From Cloacibacterium caeni (GTDB lineage Bacteria > Bacteroidota > Bacteroidia > Flavobacteriales > Weeksellaceae): a stretch of DNA of 64,000 bases. Position numbers and translations under genes: made by a program. Below are positions 44,054-52,477 of the stretch, piece after piece. Each line of letters starts with the position of its first letter. Within the stretch, counting starts at the first letter, position 1. Location: positions 1,798,001 to 1,862,000 of the forward strand of contig NZ_OU015319.1 in NCBI RefSeq assembly GCF_907163125.1, written 5' to 3'. The notes under the pieces are model-generated. The model searched no databases. It had not been told where the DNA came from and saw only the letters and a program-made list of their open reading frames with translations.

Positions 44054-45175
44054 ATGAAACAGCTACTCTTCTTACTTCGTAAAGAATTCCGACAAATTTT
44101 TCGGAACAAATCTATATTGGCCATTATTTTTGTTGCGCCGATGATGCAGCTCATTATCTTGCCTTTAGCTGCAAGTTATGAGATAAAAAACATCAATCTA
44201 TCTGTAGTAGACCATAACCACTCTAGTTTTTCAAGGGAATTAATTCAAAAAATTACCGCAAGTAACTATTTCAAATTACAATATTACGGCGAAGACTACC
44301 AAAAAGCTTTTGAAACCATAGAAAGCGAAAAATCAGATATTATTCTAGAAATTCCACCAAAATTTGAACAAAATTTAGTGAGGGAAAATCAACAAAAAGT
44401 ATTGGTTGCTATTAATGCAATAAACGGCACTAAAGCGGGTTTGGGAGGAAGTTATCTAGCACAAATTTTACAAGATTATAACCAAAATATCCAAACGAAA
44501 CTCTCCCCACAATTGGTAGAATTTCAAAAAAATGCAGGTCTAGAAGTTAATGCTACCCTTTGGTTCAATAGATTTTACAACTACAGATTGGCTCTGGTTC
44601 CAGGTATTTTGGCATTTCTTGTGACGCTAGTTGGCGGAATGCTTTCTGCGCTAAACATTGTCTCTGAGAAAGAAATTGGCACAATTGAACAAATTAATGT
44701 TTCGCCCATCAAAAAATCTACTTTCATCCTAGGGAAACTTATTCCCTTTTGGATTTTGGCAAATGTAGCTTTTACCATGGGACTTTTGGTTTCCAGATTT
44801 GTCTATGGAATAGAAATTTATGGGAGTTTACCACTACTTTATTTCTTTGTGGGAGTTTATCTTTTAGCCATTTTAGGATTCGGCTTATTGATTTCCACCT
44901 ATAGTGAAACGCAGCAACAGGCGATGTTTACCATATTTTTCTTCATGATGATTTTTATAATGATGAGCGGTTTATACACGCCCATTGAAAGCATGCCAGA
45001 ATGGTCTCAAAAACTGACGCTTCTTAATCCGCTTACGTATTTAATAGAAGTGATTCGATTAATTATGCTCAAAAATTCTGGATTCAAAGATTTAATTCCA
45101 CAGTTTATCTCCATTTTAGGAATGGCCGTTTTCTTTAACTCTTGGGCAGTTTGGAATTACAGAAAGACGTCATAA
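44054..45175 (+). CDS. ABC-2 type permease, second of two
   Basis: This 373-aa paralogue has the same layout: one N-terminal helix (about 20-40), an extracytoplasmic domain (about 45-170), then five helices with ALNIVSEKEIGTIEQINVSPIKKSTFILGK as the coupling segment. It forms the export channel with the previous permease. It ends the efflux operon. No strong terminator hairpin was found after it. Confidence 0.88.
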   Translation: MKQLLFLLRKEFRQIFRNKSILAIIFVAPMMQLIILPLAASYEIKNINLSVVDHNHSSFSRELIQKITASNYFKLQYYGEDYQKAFETIESEKSDIILEIPPKFEQNLVRENQQKVLVAINAINGTKAGLGGSYLAQILQDYNQNIQTKLSPQLVEFQKNAGLEVNATLWFNRFYNYRLALVPGILAFLVTLVGGMLSALNIVSEKEIGTIEQINVSPIKKSTFILGKLIPFWILANVAFTMGLLVSRFVYGIEIYGSLPLLYFFVGVYLLAILGFGLLISTYSETQQQAMFTIFFFMMIFIMMSGLYTPIESMPEWSQKLTLLNPLTYLIEVIRLIMLKNSGFKDLIPQFISILGMAVFFNSWAVWNYRKTS

Positions 45176-45283
45176 TTTGGGAAAAAATCTAGATTTTCTT
45201 ACTCTTTTTCATTTTTTGAGGGTAAAGAATTCATCTTTTTAAAATAAAATTCAGTTTTAGCAATCATAATAACGATTAATTAT

Positions 45284-45291
45284 TATTTTTG
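45284..45291 (+). promoter_or_regulatory. -7 box (TATTTTTG) of the CocE-like hydrolase gene
   Basis: TATTTTTG lies 18 nt before ATG 45310. This rejects the longer TTG-started frame. Confidence 0.55.
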
Positions 45292-45309
45292 TTTAAATTT
45301 ATTTGGCTT

Positions 45310-47169
45310 ATGAAGAAAATACTTGCGCTTTTAGCAATTTTTAGTATTGTTTGGCTTTCTGCTCAAAACACTTTTGTAAAAGACAATTACACCAAAAAAG
45401 AAGTGTATATCACCATGAGAGATGGTGTAAAATTATTCACCTCCATCTACATTCCAAAAGATATTTCTCCTAAAAACAAATATCCTTTTTTAATGCAGAG
45501 AACCTGCTATTCTGTAGCACCTTATGGTGAAGATCAGTATAAAAGAAGCCTTGGTCCGAATAAATTTTTACAAAACGATAAATATATTTTCGTCTATCAA
45601 GACGTTCGCGGAAGATACATGAGCGAAGGTACATTTACCAACATGACACCTCAAGTAGACCATAAAACCAAAAAAGACGTAGACGAAAGTACTGATACTT
45701 ATGACACGATTGATTGGCTCATCAAAAATATTGAAAACAATAACGGAAATGTAGGTCAATACGGAACTTCGTATCCTGGTTTTTATGCTGCAGTTGGCGC
45801 TTTAGCAAATCATCCCGCATTGAAAGCTTCTTCTCCTCAAGCTCCAATTTCTGATTTTTGGTTTGACGATTTTCATCACAATGGTGCTTTTATGATGGGA
45901 TATTTTAGAACTTTCCCTGTTTTTGGAGTACAAAAATCTAAACCTGAGAATTCTGCTTGGTATACAGAACAAAGCAAAAAATTAGGTGCAAAATCTGAAG
46001 ATGGTTCACTTTTCTTCAATGAAATGGGAACGTTAAAAGAAGGCATTGACAAATATTACGGAAGAGATAATTTTTTCATCAATGAAATTGTAGACCATCC
46101 TAATTATGATGATTTTTGGAAAAAAAGAGACCTTTTACCTCATCTCAAAAACATAAAACACGCGGTAATGACAGTTGGCGGTTGGTTTGATGCAGAAGAT
46201 TTAAGAGGTCCGCTTCACATTTATAAAACCATCGAAAAAAACAATCCTAAAGCTAAAAACTCTATTGTAATGGGGCCTTTTTCTCATGGTGGTTGGTCTT
46301 ATGAAATGGGAAAACATTTTCATAATGAAGTATATTTCGGGGATAGCATTGCTACTTTTTATCAAAAAAATATAGAAACTCCGTTCTTTAATCATCATTT
46401 AAAGAATACTAAATCTGCAACTGAACTTCCTGAAGCCTATATGTTTGATACTGGGAAAAAAGAATGGAAACAATTTGCAGAATGGCCACCGAAAAATGCT
46501 CAAAAAACTGCTTTTTATTTAAGAGAAAACGGACAATTTAGCTCAGAATCTCCAAGTTCTGCTTCTTTCACAGAATATTATTCTGACCCAAACAAACCAG
46601 TTCCGAGCAGTACTAATTTGAAAGAATTCAATGGTTTTACGCCTAGAAATTACATGAGTGAAGACCAAAGATTTGCTGAAAATAGACCAGATGTAGCTTC
46701 TTTCACTACAGAAATCCTTGCAGAAGACCTTACTTTAGCTGGAGAAATTAAAGTAAAATTAAAAATAGCGACTACAGGAACAGATGCAGATTTCTTCGTG
46801 AAACTGATTGATATTTATCCTGCAGACGAAAAAGGAATGAAAGAAAAACCGGGCGTAATCTACGGAAATTATCACCAAATGGTAAGAAGCGAAATTATGC
46901 CGGCGAGATTTAGAAATTCTTTTGAAAAACCAGAAGCATTGGTTCCTAATCAAGAAACAGAAGTGGTTTTTAACCTTCAAGATGTATTACACACTTTCAA
47001 AAAAGGTCACAAAATCCAAATTCAAGTGCAGAGTACAGCTTATCCATTATTTGCCGTAAATCCTCAGAAATTTTTAGAAAATCCTTACAAAGCAGAAAAA
47101 TCTGATTATACTAAAGCTTTCCAAAAAATCTTCAACAACTCAGTAATTGAAGTGGAGATTTTAAAATAA
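45310..47169 (+). CDS. CocE/NonD-family hydrolase (S15 X-Pro dipeptidyl-peptidase fold)
   Basis: This 619-aa exported protein has a signal peptide (MKKILALLAIFSIVWLSAQ) and an alpha/beta-hydrolase domain with the nucleophile in GTSYPG, aspartate in GGWFDAED and histidine in GPFSHGGW. A C-terminal galactose-binding-like jelly-roll (about 420-619, MLKP..FNLQDVLHTFKKGHKIQIQVQ) follows, as in CocE and glutaryl-7-ACA acylases. It cleaves ester or amide bonds of small molecules or peptides in the periplasm. The substrate is unknown. It is a single-gene unit with its own promoter and terminator. Confidence 0.88.
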   Translation: MKKILALLAIFSIVWLSAQNTFVKDNYTKKEVYITMRDGVKLFTSIYIPKDISPKNKYPFLMQRTCYSVAPYGEDQYKRSLGPNKFLQNDKYIFVYQDVRGRYMSEGTFTNMTPQVDHKTKKDVDESTDTYDTIDWLIKNIENNNGNVGQYGTSYPGFYAAVGALANHPALKASSPQAPISDFWFDDFHHNGAFMMGYFRTFPVFGVQKSKPENSAWYTEQSKKLGAKSEDGSLFFNEMGTLKEGIDKYYGRDNFFINEIVDHPNYDDFWKKRDLLPHLKNIKHAVMTVGGWFDAEDLRGPLHIYKTIEKNNPKAKNSIVMGPFSHGGWSYEMGKHFHNEVYFGDSIATFYQKNIETPFFNHHLKNTKSATELPEAYMFDTGKKEWKQFAEWPPKNAQKTAFYLRENGQFSSESPSSASFTEYYSDPNKPVPSSTNLKEFNGFTPRNYMSEDQRFAENRPDVASFTTEILAEDLTLAGEIKVKLKIATTGTDADFFVKLIDIYPADEKGMKEKPGVIYGNYHQMVRSEIMPARFRNSFEKPEALVPNQETEVVFNLQDVLHTFKKGHKIQIQVQSTAYPLFAVNPQKFLENPYKAEKSDYTKAFQKIFNNSVIEVEILK

Positions 47170-47180
47170 GAAAAATGTAG

Positions 47181-47214
47181 AATTGGCAGAAGAAATCTTC
47201 TGCCAATTTATTTT
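47181..47214 (+). terminator. Rho-independent terminator
   Basis: AATTGGCAGAAGA-aa-TCTTCTGCCAATT (13-bp stem) is followed by TTATTTT. Confidence 0.85.
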
Positions 47215-47255
47215 CAATCAAAAAATAATAGCTAACTTGTCAAGAAAAATTGGTT

Positions 47256-47648
47256 ATGCAACCCGAAAAACCTAAAAATCTTAATGACCATCTTGCTAAT
47301 GAAAGAACTTTTTTAGCATGGTTAAGAACGGGAATTGGAGTAATGGCGTTCGGTTTTGTAGTGGTAAAATTCTCTCTTTTTTTGAAACAATTTTCACTGA
47401 TATTTGGAAACCAAAACATCATTCACAGCAAAAGTTATTCGGCAGAAATTGGGATTTTACTGGTCGTTTTTGGACTTATAATTTCCATTTTTGGATACTT
47501 CCTTTATAAAAAAACTGAAAAACAAATTAATGAAGATTCATTTAAAAATAATTCTTTTTTAATCGGGCTTTCAACCATTATATTGATTGTTTTCACCTTG
47601 ATTCTCATTTGGTATTTGATCACCAGCGTAGAATCTTATGCGAAATAA
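47256..47648 (+). CDS. YidH-family (DUF202) membrane protein
   Basis: This 130-aa protein has the DUF202 start NDHLANERTFLAWLRTGIGVMAFGFVVVKF with the conserved R and W, then two more membrane helices (about 60-85 and 100-125). The function of the family is unknown. The gene stop adjoins the mazG stop on the other strand with no spacer, so transcripts from both sides overlap. Confidence 0.85.
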   Translation: MQPEKPKNLNDHLANERTFLAWLRTGIGVMAFGFVVVKFSLFLKQFSLIFGNQNIIHSKSYSAEIGILLVVFGLIISIFGYFLYKKTEKQINEDSFKNNSFLIGLSTIILIVFTLILIWYLITSVESYAK

Positions 47649-48416
47649 TTAAACCGTTTTCTTGGCTTCTTCCCAAAGAATATCCATTTCTTCTAAAGGC
47701 ATTTCTGCAAGGTTAAGATTCTTTTCTAAAGCCAATTTTTCTAGCGTTTGGAAACGCTTGATGAATTTAAGATTGGTTCGTTCCAAAGCAGAATCCGCAT
47801 TAAGCCCAGAAATTCTAGCATAATTAATCAGCGAAAAGAAAACATCTCCTAATTCTTGTTCCTTTTTTTCTGGATTGGTTTCGGCATGAAATTCGGCTAG
47901 TTCTTCATCTACTTTTTTCCAAGCATCTTCGGCAGAAGCAAATTCAAAACCAATTCCTTTTACTTTTTCCTGAATTCTATAAGCTTTAATAATCGGTGGC
48001 AAACTTTTCGGAACTCCTGCTAAAATAGACTTGTTTCCTTCTTTTAGCTTAAGTTTTTCCCAATTTTGCTTCACTTCTTCTTCGTCTTTCACTTCTATAT
48101 TTCCATAAATGTGAGGATGACGGAAAATGAGTTTCTCGTTAAGTGAATTAATCACATCTGCAATATCAAAACTCTTCTTTTCGGAACCAATTTTAGCATA
48201 AAAAACCAAATGCAACAAAACATCACCCAATTCTTTCTTAATTTCTGTAAGATTTTCTTCGAGCAAAGCATCAGAAAGTTCGTAGACTTCTTCTAGCGTC
48301 AAATGTCTCAAAGATTGCAAGTCTTGCTTTTTATCCCAAGGACATTTTTCTCTCAAATCGTCCATTATATCGAGTAATTTAGAGAAAGCTTCTAGTTTTT
48401 GTTCTTTGGAATTCAT
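47649..48416 (-). CDS. mazG: Nucleoside triphosphate pyrophosphohydrolase
   Basis: This 255-aa protein has two MazG domains. The first (about 20-125) has DLREKCPWDKKQD, EEVYELSDALLE and KELGDVLLHLVFYA; the second (about 150-245) has EELAEFHAE and QELGDVFFSLINYAR. EEx(12-28)ExxD magnesium sites are intact in both. It hydrolyses nucleotides such as dNTPs and (in E. coli) controls ppGpp levels under stress. The start ATG is followed upstream by the GATGATGTG repeat motif also seen near 4741 and 11336. Confidence 0.93.
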   Translation of the reverse strand: MNSKEQKLEAFSKLLDIMDDLREKCPWDKKQDLQSLRHLTLEEVYELSDALLEENLTEIKKELGDVLLHLVFYAKIGSEKKSFDIADVINSLNEKLIFRHPHIYGNIEVKDEEEVKQNWEKLKLKEGNKSILAGVPKSLPPIIKAYRIQEKVKGIGFEFASAEDAWKKVDEELAEFHAETNPEKKEQELGDVFFSLINYARISGLNADSALERTNLKFIKRFQTLEKLALEKNLNLAEMPLEEMDILWEEAKKTV

Positions 48417-48442
48417 GATGATGTGTAGATGAGATTATGTGA

Positions 48443-48480
48443 TAAAAAAAACTTTGTCAAAGTTCGGAACTTTGACAAAG
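48443..48480 (-). terminator. Terminator of the DUF5606 gene
   Basis: On the minus strand CTTTGTCAAAGTT-CCG-AACTTTGACAAAG is followed by eight T residues. Confidence 0.85.
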
Positions 48481-48518
48481 CTATGCAAATTACTTATTGC
48501 TAAAAGCAAAAAGTGAGA

Positions 48519-49085
48519 TTACCCTTGTTTTCTTTGCGTAGATTTTACGGTAGTTTTAGCAGATGAAGATGCTTTCGCTTTTGGCGCAGCTGGTTTTTCT
48601 ACTTTTGGAGCCGCTTTTTTAGCTGCTGCTTTCTTTTCTACAGATTTTTCTTCTACTATTTCAGCGTCTTCTACTGCTGGTTCTTCTGCTTTTACAAAAG
48701 CTTCTGGCTTAATATATCCTGCTTTTTGCAATAAGTTATACCATTGTACCAATTTCTTGATATCTGAACCATAAACTCTATCTACGTCATAGTTTGGTAA
48801 AACTGAAGACATGAATGCTTTCAATTCATTATCAGAAGATTTGTGATTAATCGCTTCTTTATAGTCAAATTTTTCAGCAATGTTTTTCATTACTTCAAAA
48901 AGTGGAACTTCTTGGTCAAAAGTATAAATCGCAATATTGTCTAATAAACTTACTTGAGAAGTATTAGAAATGCTTGCTTTTTTTCCTGTAGAAATATCTT
49001 CTACGATAAAACCTGATCTTAATTGCGTTACTAGGGTAAACAAACCTGGTTTCCCAGAAATCGAAATTATTTTTTCTAACTGCAT
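48519..49085 (-). CDS. DUF5606 domain protein with Lys/Ala-rich tail
   Basis: This 188-aa protein starts MQLEKIISISGKPGLFTL, as DUF5606 proteins of Bacteroidetes do. The domain spans about residues 1-130. It ends in a low-complexity tail of about 55 residues (KKAAAKKAAPKVEKPAAPKAK) that is strongly basic and may bind RNA or DNA, which is inference. It lies downstream of def on the same strand, 81 nt apart. The function is unknown. Confidence 0.88.
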   Translation of the reverse strand: MQLEKIISISGKPGLFTLVTQLRSGFIVEDISTGKKASISNTSQVSLLDNIAIYTFDQEVPLFEVMKNIAEKFDYKEAINHKSSDNELKAFMSSVLPNYDVDRVYGSDIKKLVQWYNLLQKAGYIKPEAFVKAEEPAVEDAEIVEEKSVEKKAAAKKAAPKVEKPAAPKAKASSSAKTTVKSTQRKQG

Positions 49086-49166
49086 TTTATTTTTATTTTT
49101 TTAAGTTCAATAGAGTTGTGTTCAAGATTTTTGGTGATTCAATGAGTCTCGAACTTGAAGCGTTTG

Positions 49167-49739
49167 TTACTTAGGAAATCTCATTTTATATCCTACATGA
49201 ATATCTCCTGAAGTAATTTTAGTCAATTTTCCTTTGATGATTTTTTTCTTTAGAGGACTGAGTTTATCCGTAAAAAGTACGCCTTCAATATGGTCATACT
49301 CATGCTGAATTACTCTGGCTCTAATATCTGAAAAAGTTTCGGTATGTTTAACGAAATTTTCGTCAAAATATTCTATCAAAATCGTTTCTTTTCTGCTTAC
49401 ATCTTCTCTCACATCTGGAATCGAAAGACAACCTTCATTAAATTTCCACTCATTACCGCTTTCTTCTAAAATTCTAGCATTAATGAATACTTTTTTGAAA
49501 TCTTGCAATTCATCTGCAATATCTTCATAGTCTTCATCATCAGCTAATGGGGTTACATCTACGATGAAAAGACGAATATCTAAGCCAATTTGAGGCGCAG
49601 CAAGACCTATTCCATGTGCTGCGTTCATGGTTTCGAACATATTGTCTATAAGTTCTTTAAGCTCAGGATAATCTGGTGAAATATCATGGGCTTTTTTTCT
49701 TAAAACTGTGTCTCCGTATGCTCTGATTGGTAAAATCAT
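49167..49739 (-). CDS. def: Peptide deformylase
   Basis: This 190-aa metalloenzyme removes the formyl group from nascent N-terminal methionine. All three family motifs are present: GIGLAAPQIG, EGCLSIP and IQHEYDHIEG, supplying one Cys and two His metal ligands. Its ATG overlaps the yqgF stop (ATGA), so the two are translationally coupled. Confidence 0.96.
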   Translation of the reverse strand: MILPIRAYGDTVLRKKAHDISPDYPELKELIDNMFETMNAAHGIGLAAPQIGLDIRLFIVDVTPLADDEDYEDIADELQDFKKVFINARILEESGNEWKFNEGCLSIPDVREDVSRKETILIEYFDENFVKHTETFSDIRARVIQHEYDHIEGVLFTDKLSPLKKKIIKGKLTKITSGDIHVGYKMRFPK

Positions 49740-50152
49740 CTTTGTTTTTGTTCTAAAAAATTCTGTAAAATTATGGTAGCACTCACTTTATCAATAAGCG
49801 CTTTTTCTTGTCTCTGCTTTTTATTTTTCCCACTTTGAGAGATAAAAAACGAAGCCATTTTTGAGGTAAAACGTTCATCAAACCGATGAATTTCTACTTC
49901 GGGAAAAAGTTCTTTCACTTTTTCTATAAATTTTAAAATATCAGTCTCAATTTCTGATAAATTCCCCTTCAAATCAGTAGGTAAACCTATTACCAAAATT
50001 TCAACTTTATTTTCTGAAAAATATTTTTCTAAAAAAGAAAAAATATTTTTGGTTTCTACAGTAGTTAATGCGCTAGCAATCAACTGCATATCATCTGTAG
50101 CTGCAATTCCGCAACGCACTTTTCCGTAATCAATAGCAACTACTTGACTCAT
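49736..50152 (-). CDS. ruvX: Holliday-junction resolvase-like / pre-16S rRNA nuclease (YqgF/RuvX)
   Basis: This 138-aa RNase-H-fold protein starts MSQVVAIDYGKVRCGIA with the catalytic aspartate in AIDYG, then GLPTDLKGN and FDERFTS with another acidic residue. YqgF processes the 5' end of 16S rRNA and resembles Holliday-junction resolvases. ATG 50152 is chosen because a TAAATTTG box lies 6 nt before it; the TTG at 50161 overlaps that box. It is the first gene of a yqgF-def operon. Confidence 0.93.
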   Translation of the reverse strand: MSQVVAIDYGKVRCGIAATDDMQLIASALTTVETKNIFSFLEKYFSENKVEILVIGLPTDLKGNLSEIETDILKFIEKVKELFPEVEIHRFDERFTSKMASFFISQSGKNKKQRQEKALIDKVSATIILQNFLEQKQR

Positions 50153-50158
50153 AGTTTG

Positions 50159-50166
50159 CAAATTTA
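50159..50166 (-). promoter_or_regulatory. -7 box (TAAATTTG) of the yqgF-def operon
   Basis: TAAATTTG on the minus strand ends 6 nt before the yqgF ATG, so the transcript would be nearly leaderless. Confidence 0.5.
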
Positions 50167-50232
50167 CTAAAATTTTTCAGCTTGTAGAAATTCAAATTTT
50201 TGCTAATTTTAAACTCAGAAACTTTTCTGCCT

Positions 50233-50715
50233 ATGAAAACACTTCTTTTAGTAAGACATGCCAAAAGTGATTGGCCAACCAACATAGATGATTTTGACCG
50301 ACCACTGAATGAGCGCGGACACAAAGATGCCCCTAAAATGGCGAAATTCCTCAAAGAAATTTCTGTAACCATAGATGCATTTGTGACCAGTCCTGCAAAA
50401 AGAGCATTGACTACTTGTAGATATTTTGCTGAAGTGTATGAAAATAAAAACATTCAAAAAATAGAAGAATTATACAATGCTTCGCCTACAGAATTTCTAG
50501 AAGTAATAGAACATCTGAACGATTCTTTAGATCATGTTGCCATTTTTTCTCACAATAACGGTATAACTTATTTTGCTAATTCTCTAACCAATGAAAATAT
50601 AGAACACATGCCAACTTGTTCTGTGGTAGCTTTTAAAATTTCTGCCGAAAGTTGGAAAGAGTTTAAAAATGCAGAGAAAAATTTCTTATTCTTCCACAAC
50701 CCAAAAGAAATATAA
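50233..50715 (+). CDS. Histidine phosphatase, SixA type
   Basis: This 160-aa phosphatase has the catalytic RHG-like motif RHAKSDW with the nucleophilic histidine, TSPAKRALTT with the phosphate-binding arginine, and FSHNNGI with the second histidine. SixA-type proteins remove phosphate from histidine on phosphotransfer proteins. The ATG at 50233 fits the family start MKTLLLVRHA. The Ppx/GppA gene starts 3 nt after the stop, so the two are cotranscribed. Confidence 0.9.
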   Translation: MKTLLLVRHAKSDWPTNIDDFDRPLNERGHKDAPKMAKFLKEISVTIDAFVTSPAKRALTTCRYFAEVYENKNIQKIEELYNASPTEFLEVIEHLNDSLDHVAIFSHNNGITYFANSLTNENIEHMPTCSVVAFKISAESWKEFKNAEKNFLFFHNPKEI

Positions 50716-50718
50716 AAC

Positions 50719-51600
50719 ATGAAAATTGCAGCAATAGACATCGGGAGTAATGCAGCAAGATTGCTCATTAATGAAGTAAAAGAACCTAAAAAAGGCAAAC
50801 CAGAATTTGTAAAATTGAATCTTCTGAGAATTCCTTTCAGATTGGGAATAGACGTTTTTACCACTGGCGAAATTGGCAAAGAAAGAAAGGAAATGGTCAT
50901 TAAATCTATGAAAGTTTTCTCTCAATTGATGGAAATTTATGGCGTTGAACATTACCGAGCTTGTGCTACCAGTGCAATGCGTGATGCTAAAAATGGCAAA
51001 GAAATTATAGATTTGGTCAAAAAGGAATCAGGAATACAGATTGAAATTATTTCTGGTGATGAAGAAGCTACACTTATCTACGAAAATCACGTAGCAGAAG
51101 GACTTGACAAAAATTTTGGATATTTATACATAGACGTAGGTGGTGGTTCTACAGAATTAACATACTACGAAAATGGCAAAATGAAATATGAACATTCTTT
51201 CAATATTGGTACGATTAGATTGCTGAATAATTTGGTTACCAAAGAAAACTGGGAAGAAATGAAGACTGAAATAAAAACCAAAATCGTGAGCAAAAAACCT
51301 ATGGTTGCAATTGGTTCTGGTGGAAACATCAACAAAATTTTCAGCATGAGCAAAACCAAAGATGGAAAACCAATGTCTGCGAATATGCTCAAAACATTTT
51401 ATAAAGATTTAAAAGAACTTACCGTTGAAGAAAGAATGCTAAAACATAATTTGAGAGAAGACAGAGCAGATGTAATTGTTCCAGCGCTTGAGATTTTTAA
51501 TAAAGTATTAGGTTGGGCAGAAATTTCACAAATTTTCGTTCCTAAAATTTCTGTTGCAGATGGATTAATTCACAGTATTTATGATAAAATTCGTAAATGA
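50719..51600 (+). CDS. Ppx/GppA exopolyphosphatase family
   Basis: This 293-aa protein has the ASKHA-fold phosphate loops AIDIGSNAARLLI and YIDVGGGSTEL. It is shorter than E. coli Ppx (513 aa), matching the single-domain core usual in Bacteroidetes. It hydrolyses polyphosphate or converts pppGpp to ppGpp. The pairing with a SixA-like phosphatase in one unit is notable. The next gene, for a lipoprotein, begins 23 nt after the stop. Confidence 0.9.
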   Translation: MKIAAIDIGSNAARLLINEVKEPKKGKPEFVKLNLLRIPFRLGIDVFTTGEIGKERKEMVIKSMKVFSQLMEIYGVEHYRACATSAMRDAKNGKEIIDLVKKESGIQIEIISGDEEATLIYENHVAEGLDKNFGYLYIDVGGGSTELTYYENGKMKYEHSFNIGTIRLLNNLVTKENWEEMKTEIKTKIVSKKPMVAIGSGGNINKIFSMSKTKDGKPMSANMLKTFYKDLKELTVEERMLKHNLREDRADVIVPALEIFNKVLGWAEISQIFVPKISVADGLIHSIYDKIRK

Positions 51601-51623
51601 TAATTTATAAAAACATTTTAACC

Positions 51624-52364
51624 ATGAAAAAAATAATTATATTAGGTTTATTAGTACATTTAATTTCTTGTTCAGAAAATCAGGAAACATTTGAGAGAAA
51701 AGAAAATAAAGAAGAGGAAAAAGTTTCCAATTTAAAAATTCAAACTCATGAATCTTTTGAAATTGATAGCAGTGGAATTGTAATATTCCCTTTACAAATT
51801 GGAGAAACTGATGATTCTAGATTAAAAGGCTCTTTTGAGTCTGGAAAAAGAGATGCTTATTGGAACATGATTTTCTACAATACAAATACTGGAAAGAAAC
51901 ATTGGTTAAGTGACAAAAAAATGTTAATCCTTAATTATGAAACCAATTACGATAATAGTAGCTATTATTCTTCTGAGGATTCCGATACTCCAAAAATTGA
52001 TAATTATTCTTCTAAATATTATATTTTCTATAATATGATTACAGAGGATTTTAACCAAGATAAAAAATTAAATTATAGCGATCCAACTTATCTTTTTATT
52101 ACTGACAAAGAAGGCAAAAATTTAAAACAAATTTCCCCAAGCAATCTTAATGTAGTTGATTGGAAATTAATTCCAAAAACCAATAAGATTATCATCAATG
52201 CTAGAAAAGATATCAATGGAAATAAAAATTTTGAAGACAGTGAAGATGAATTAATCAATTTAGAATTTGATTTAAATAGTCAAAAAACTGCTAAATTAAT
52301 TTTTGATAAAAAAGAGAAAGATTCTTTGATTAAAAATTTTAAAAAGAATTGGAATACAAAATAA
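51624..52364 (+). CDS. Lipoprotein of unknown function
   Basis: This 246-aa protein has the lipobox LLVHLISCSEN (cysteine at about residue 16) followed by a Glu/Lys-rich linker (QETFERKENKEEEKV). The rest is beta-rich and acidic, with repeated aromatic segments such as YETNYDNSSYYSSEDSD and TYLFITDKEGKNLKQIS, reminiscent of a WD/beta-propeller fragment. It may be cotranscribed with ppx. No enzyme motif is recognised. Confidence 0.7.
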   Translation: MKKIIILGLLVHLISCSENQETFERKENKEEEKVSNLKIQTHESFEIDSSGIVIFPLQIGETDDSRLKGSFESGKRDAYWNMIFYNTNTGKKHWLSDKKMLILNYETNYDNSSYYSSEDSDTPKIDNYSSKYYIFYNMITEDFNQDKKLNYSDPTYLFITDKEGKNLKQISPSNLNVVDWKLIPKTNKIIINARKDINGNKNFEDSEDELINLEFDLNSQKTAKLIFDKKEKDSLIKNFKKNWNTK

Positions 52365-52434
52365 AGATTGTTTTTTTTGCTAAATTAATATACATTTTAA
52401 AAATCATTTAAGAATTCTTTATACCTTTATTCTA

Positions 52435-52460
52435 CCTTTCTGAAAAGAAAGGTTTTTTTC
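52435..52460 (+). terminator. Rho-independent terminator
   Basis: CCTTTC-tgaaaa-GAAAGG is followed by a T-run. Confidence 0.8.
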
Positions 52461-52477
52461 TTACAAAAATATAAAGA

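Noticed and set aside
50130-50952. Minus-strand open frames opposite the SixA and Ppx genes
   Set aside because: They are antisense shadows of well-supported genes and lack domains.
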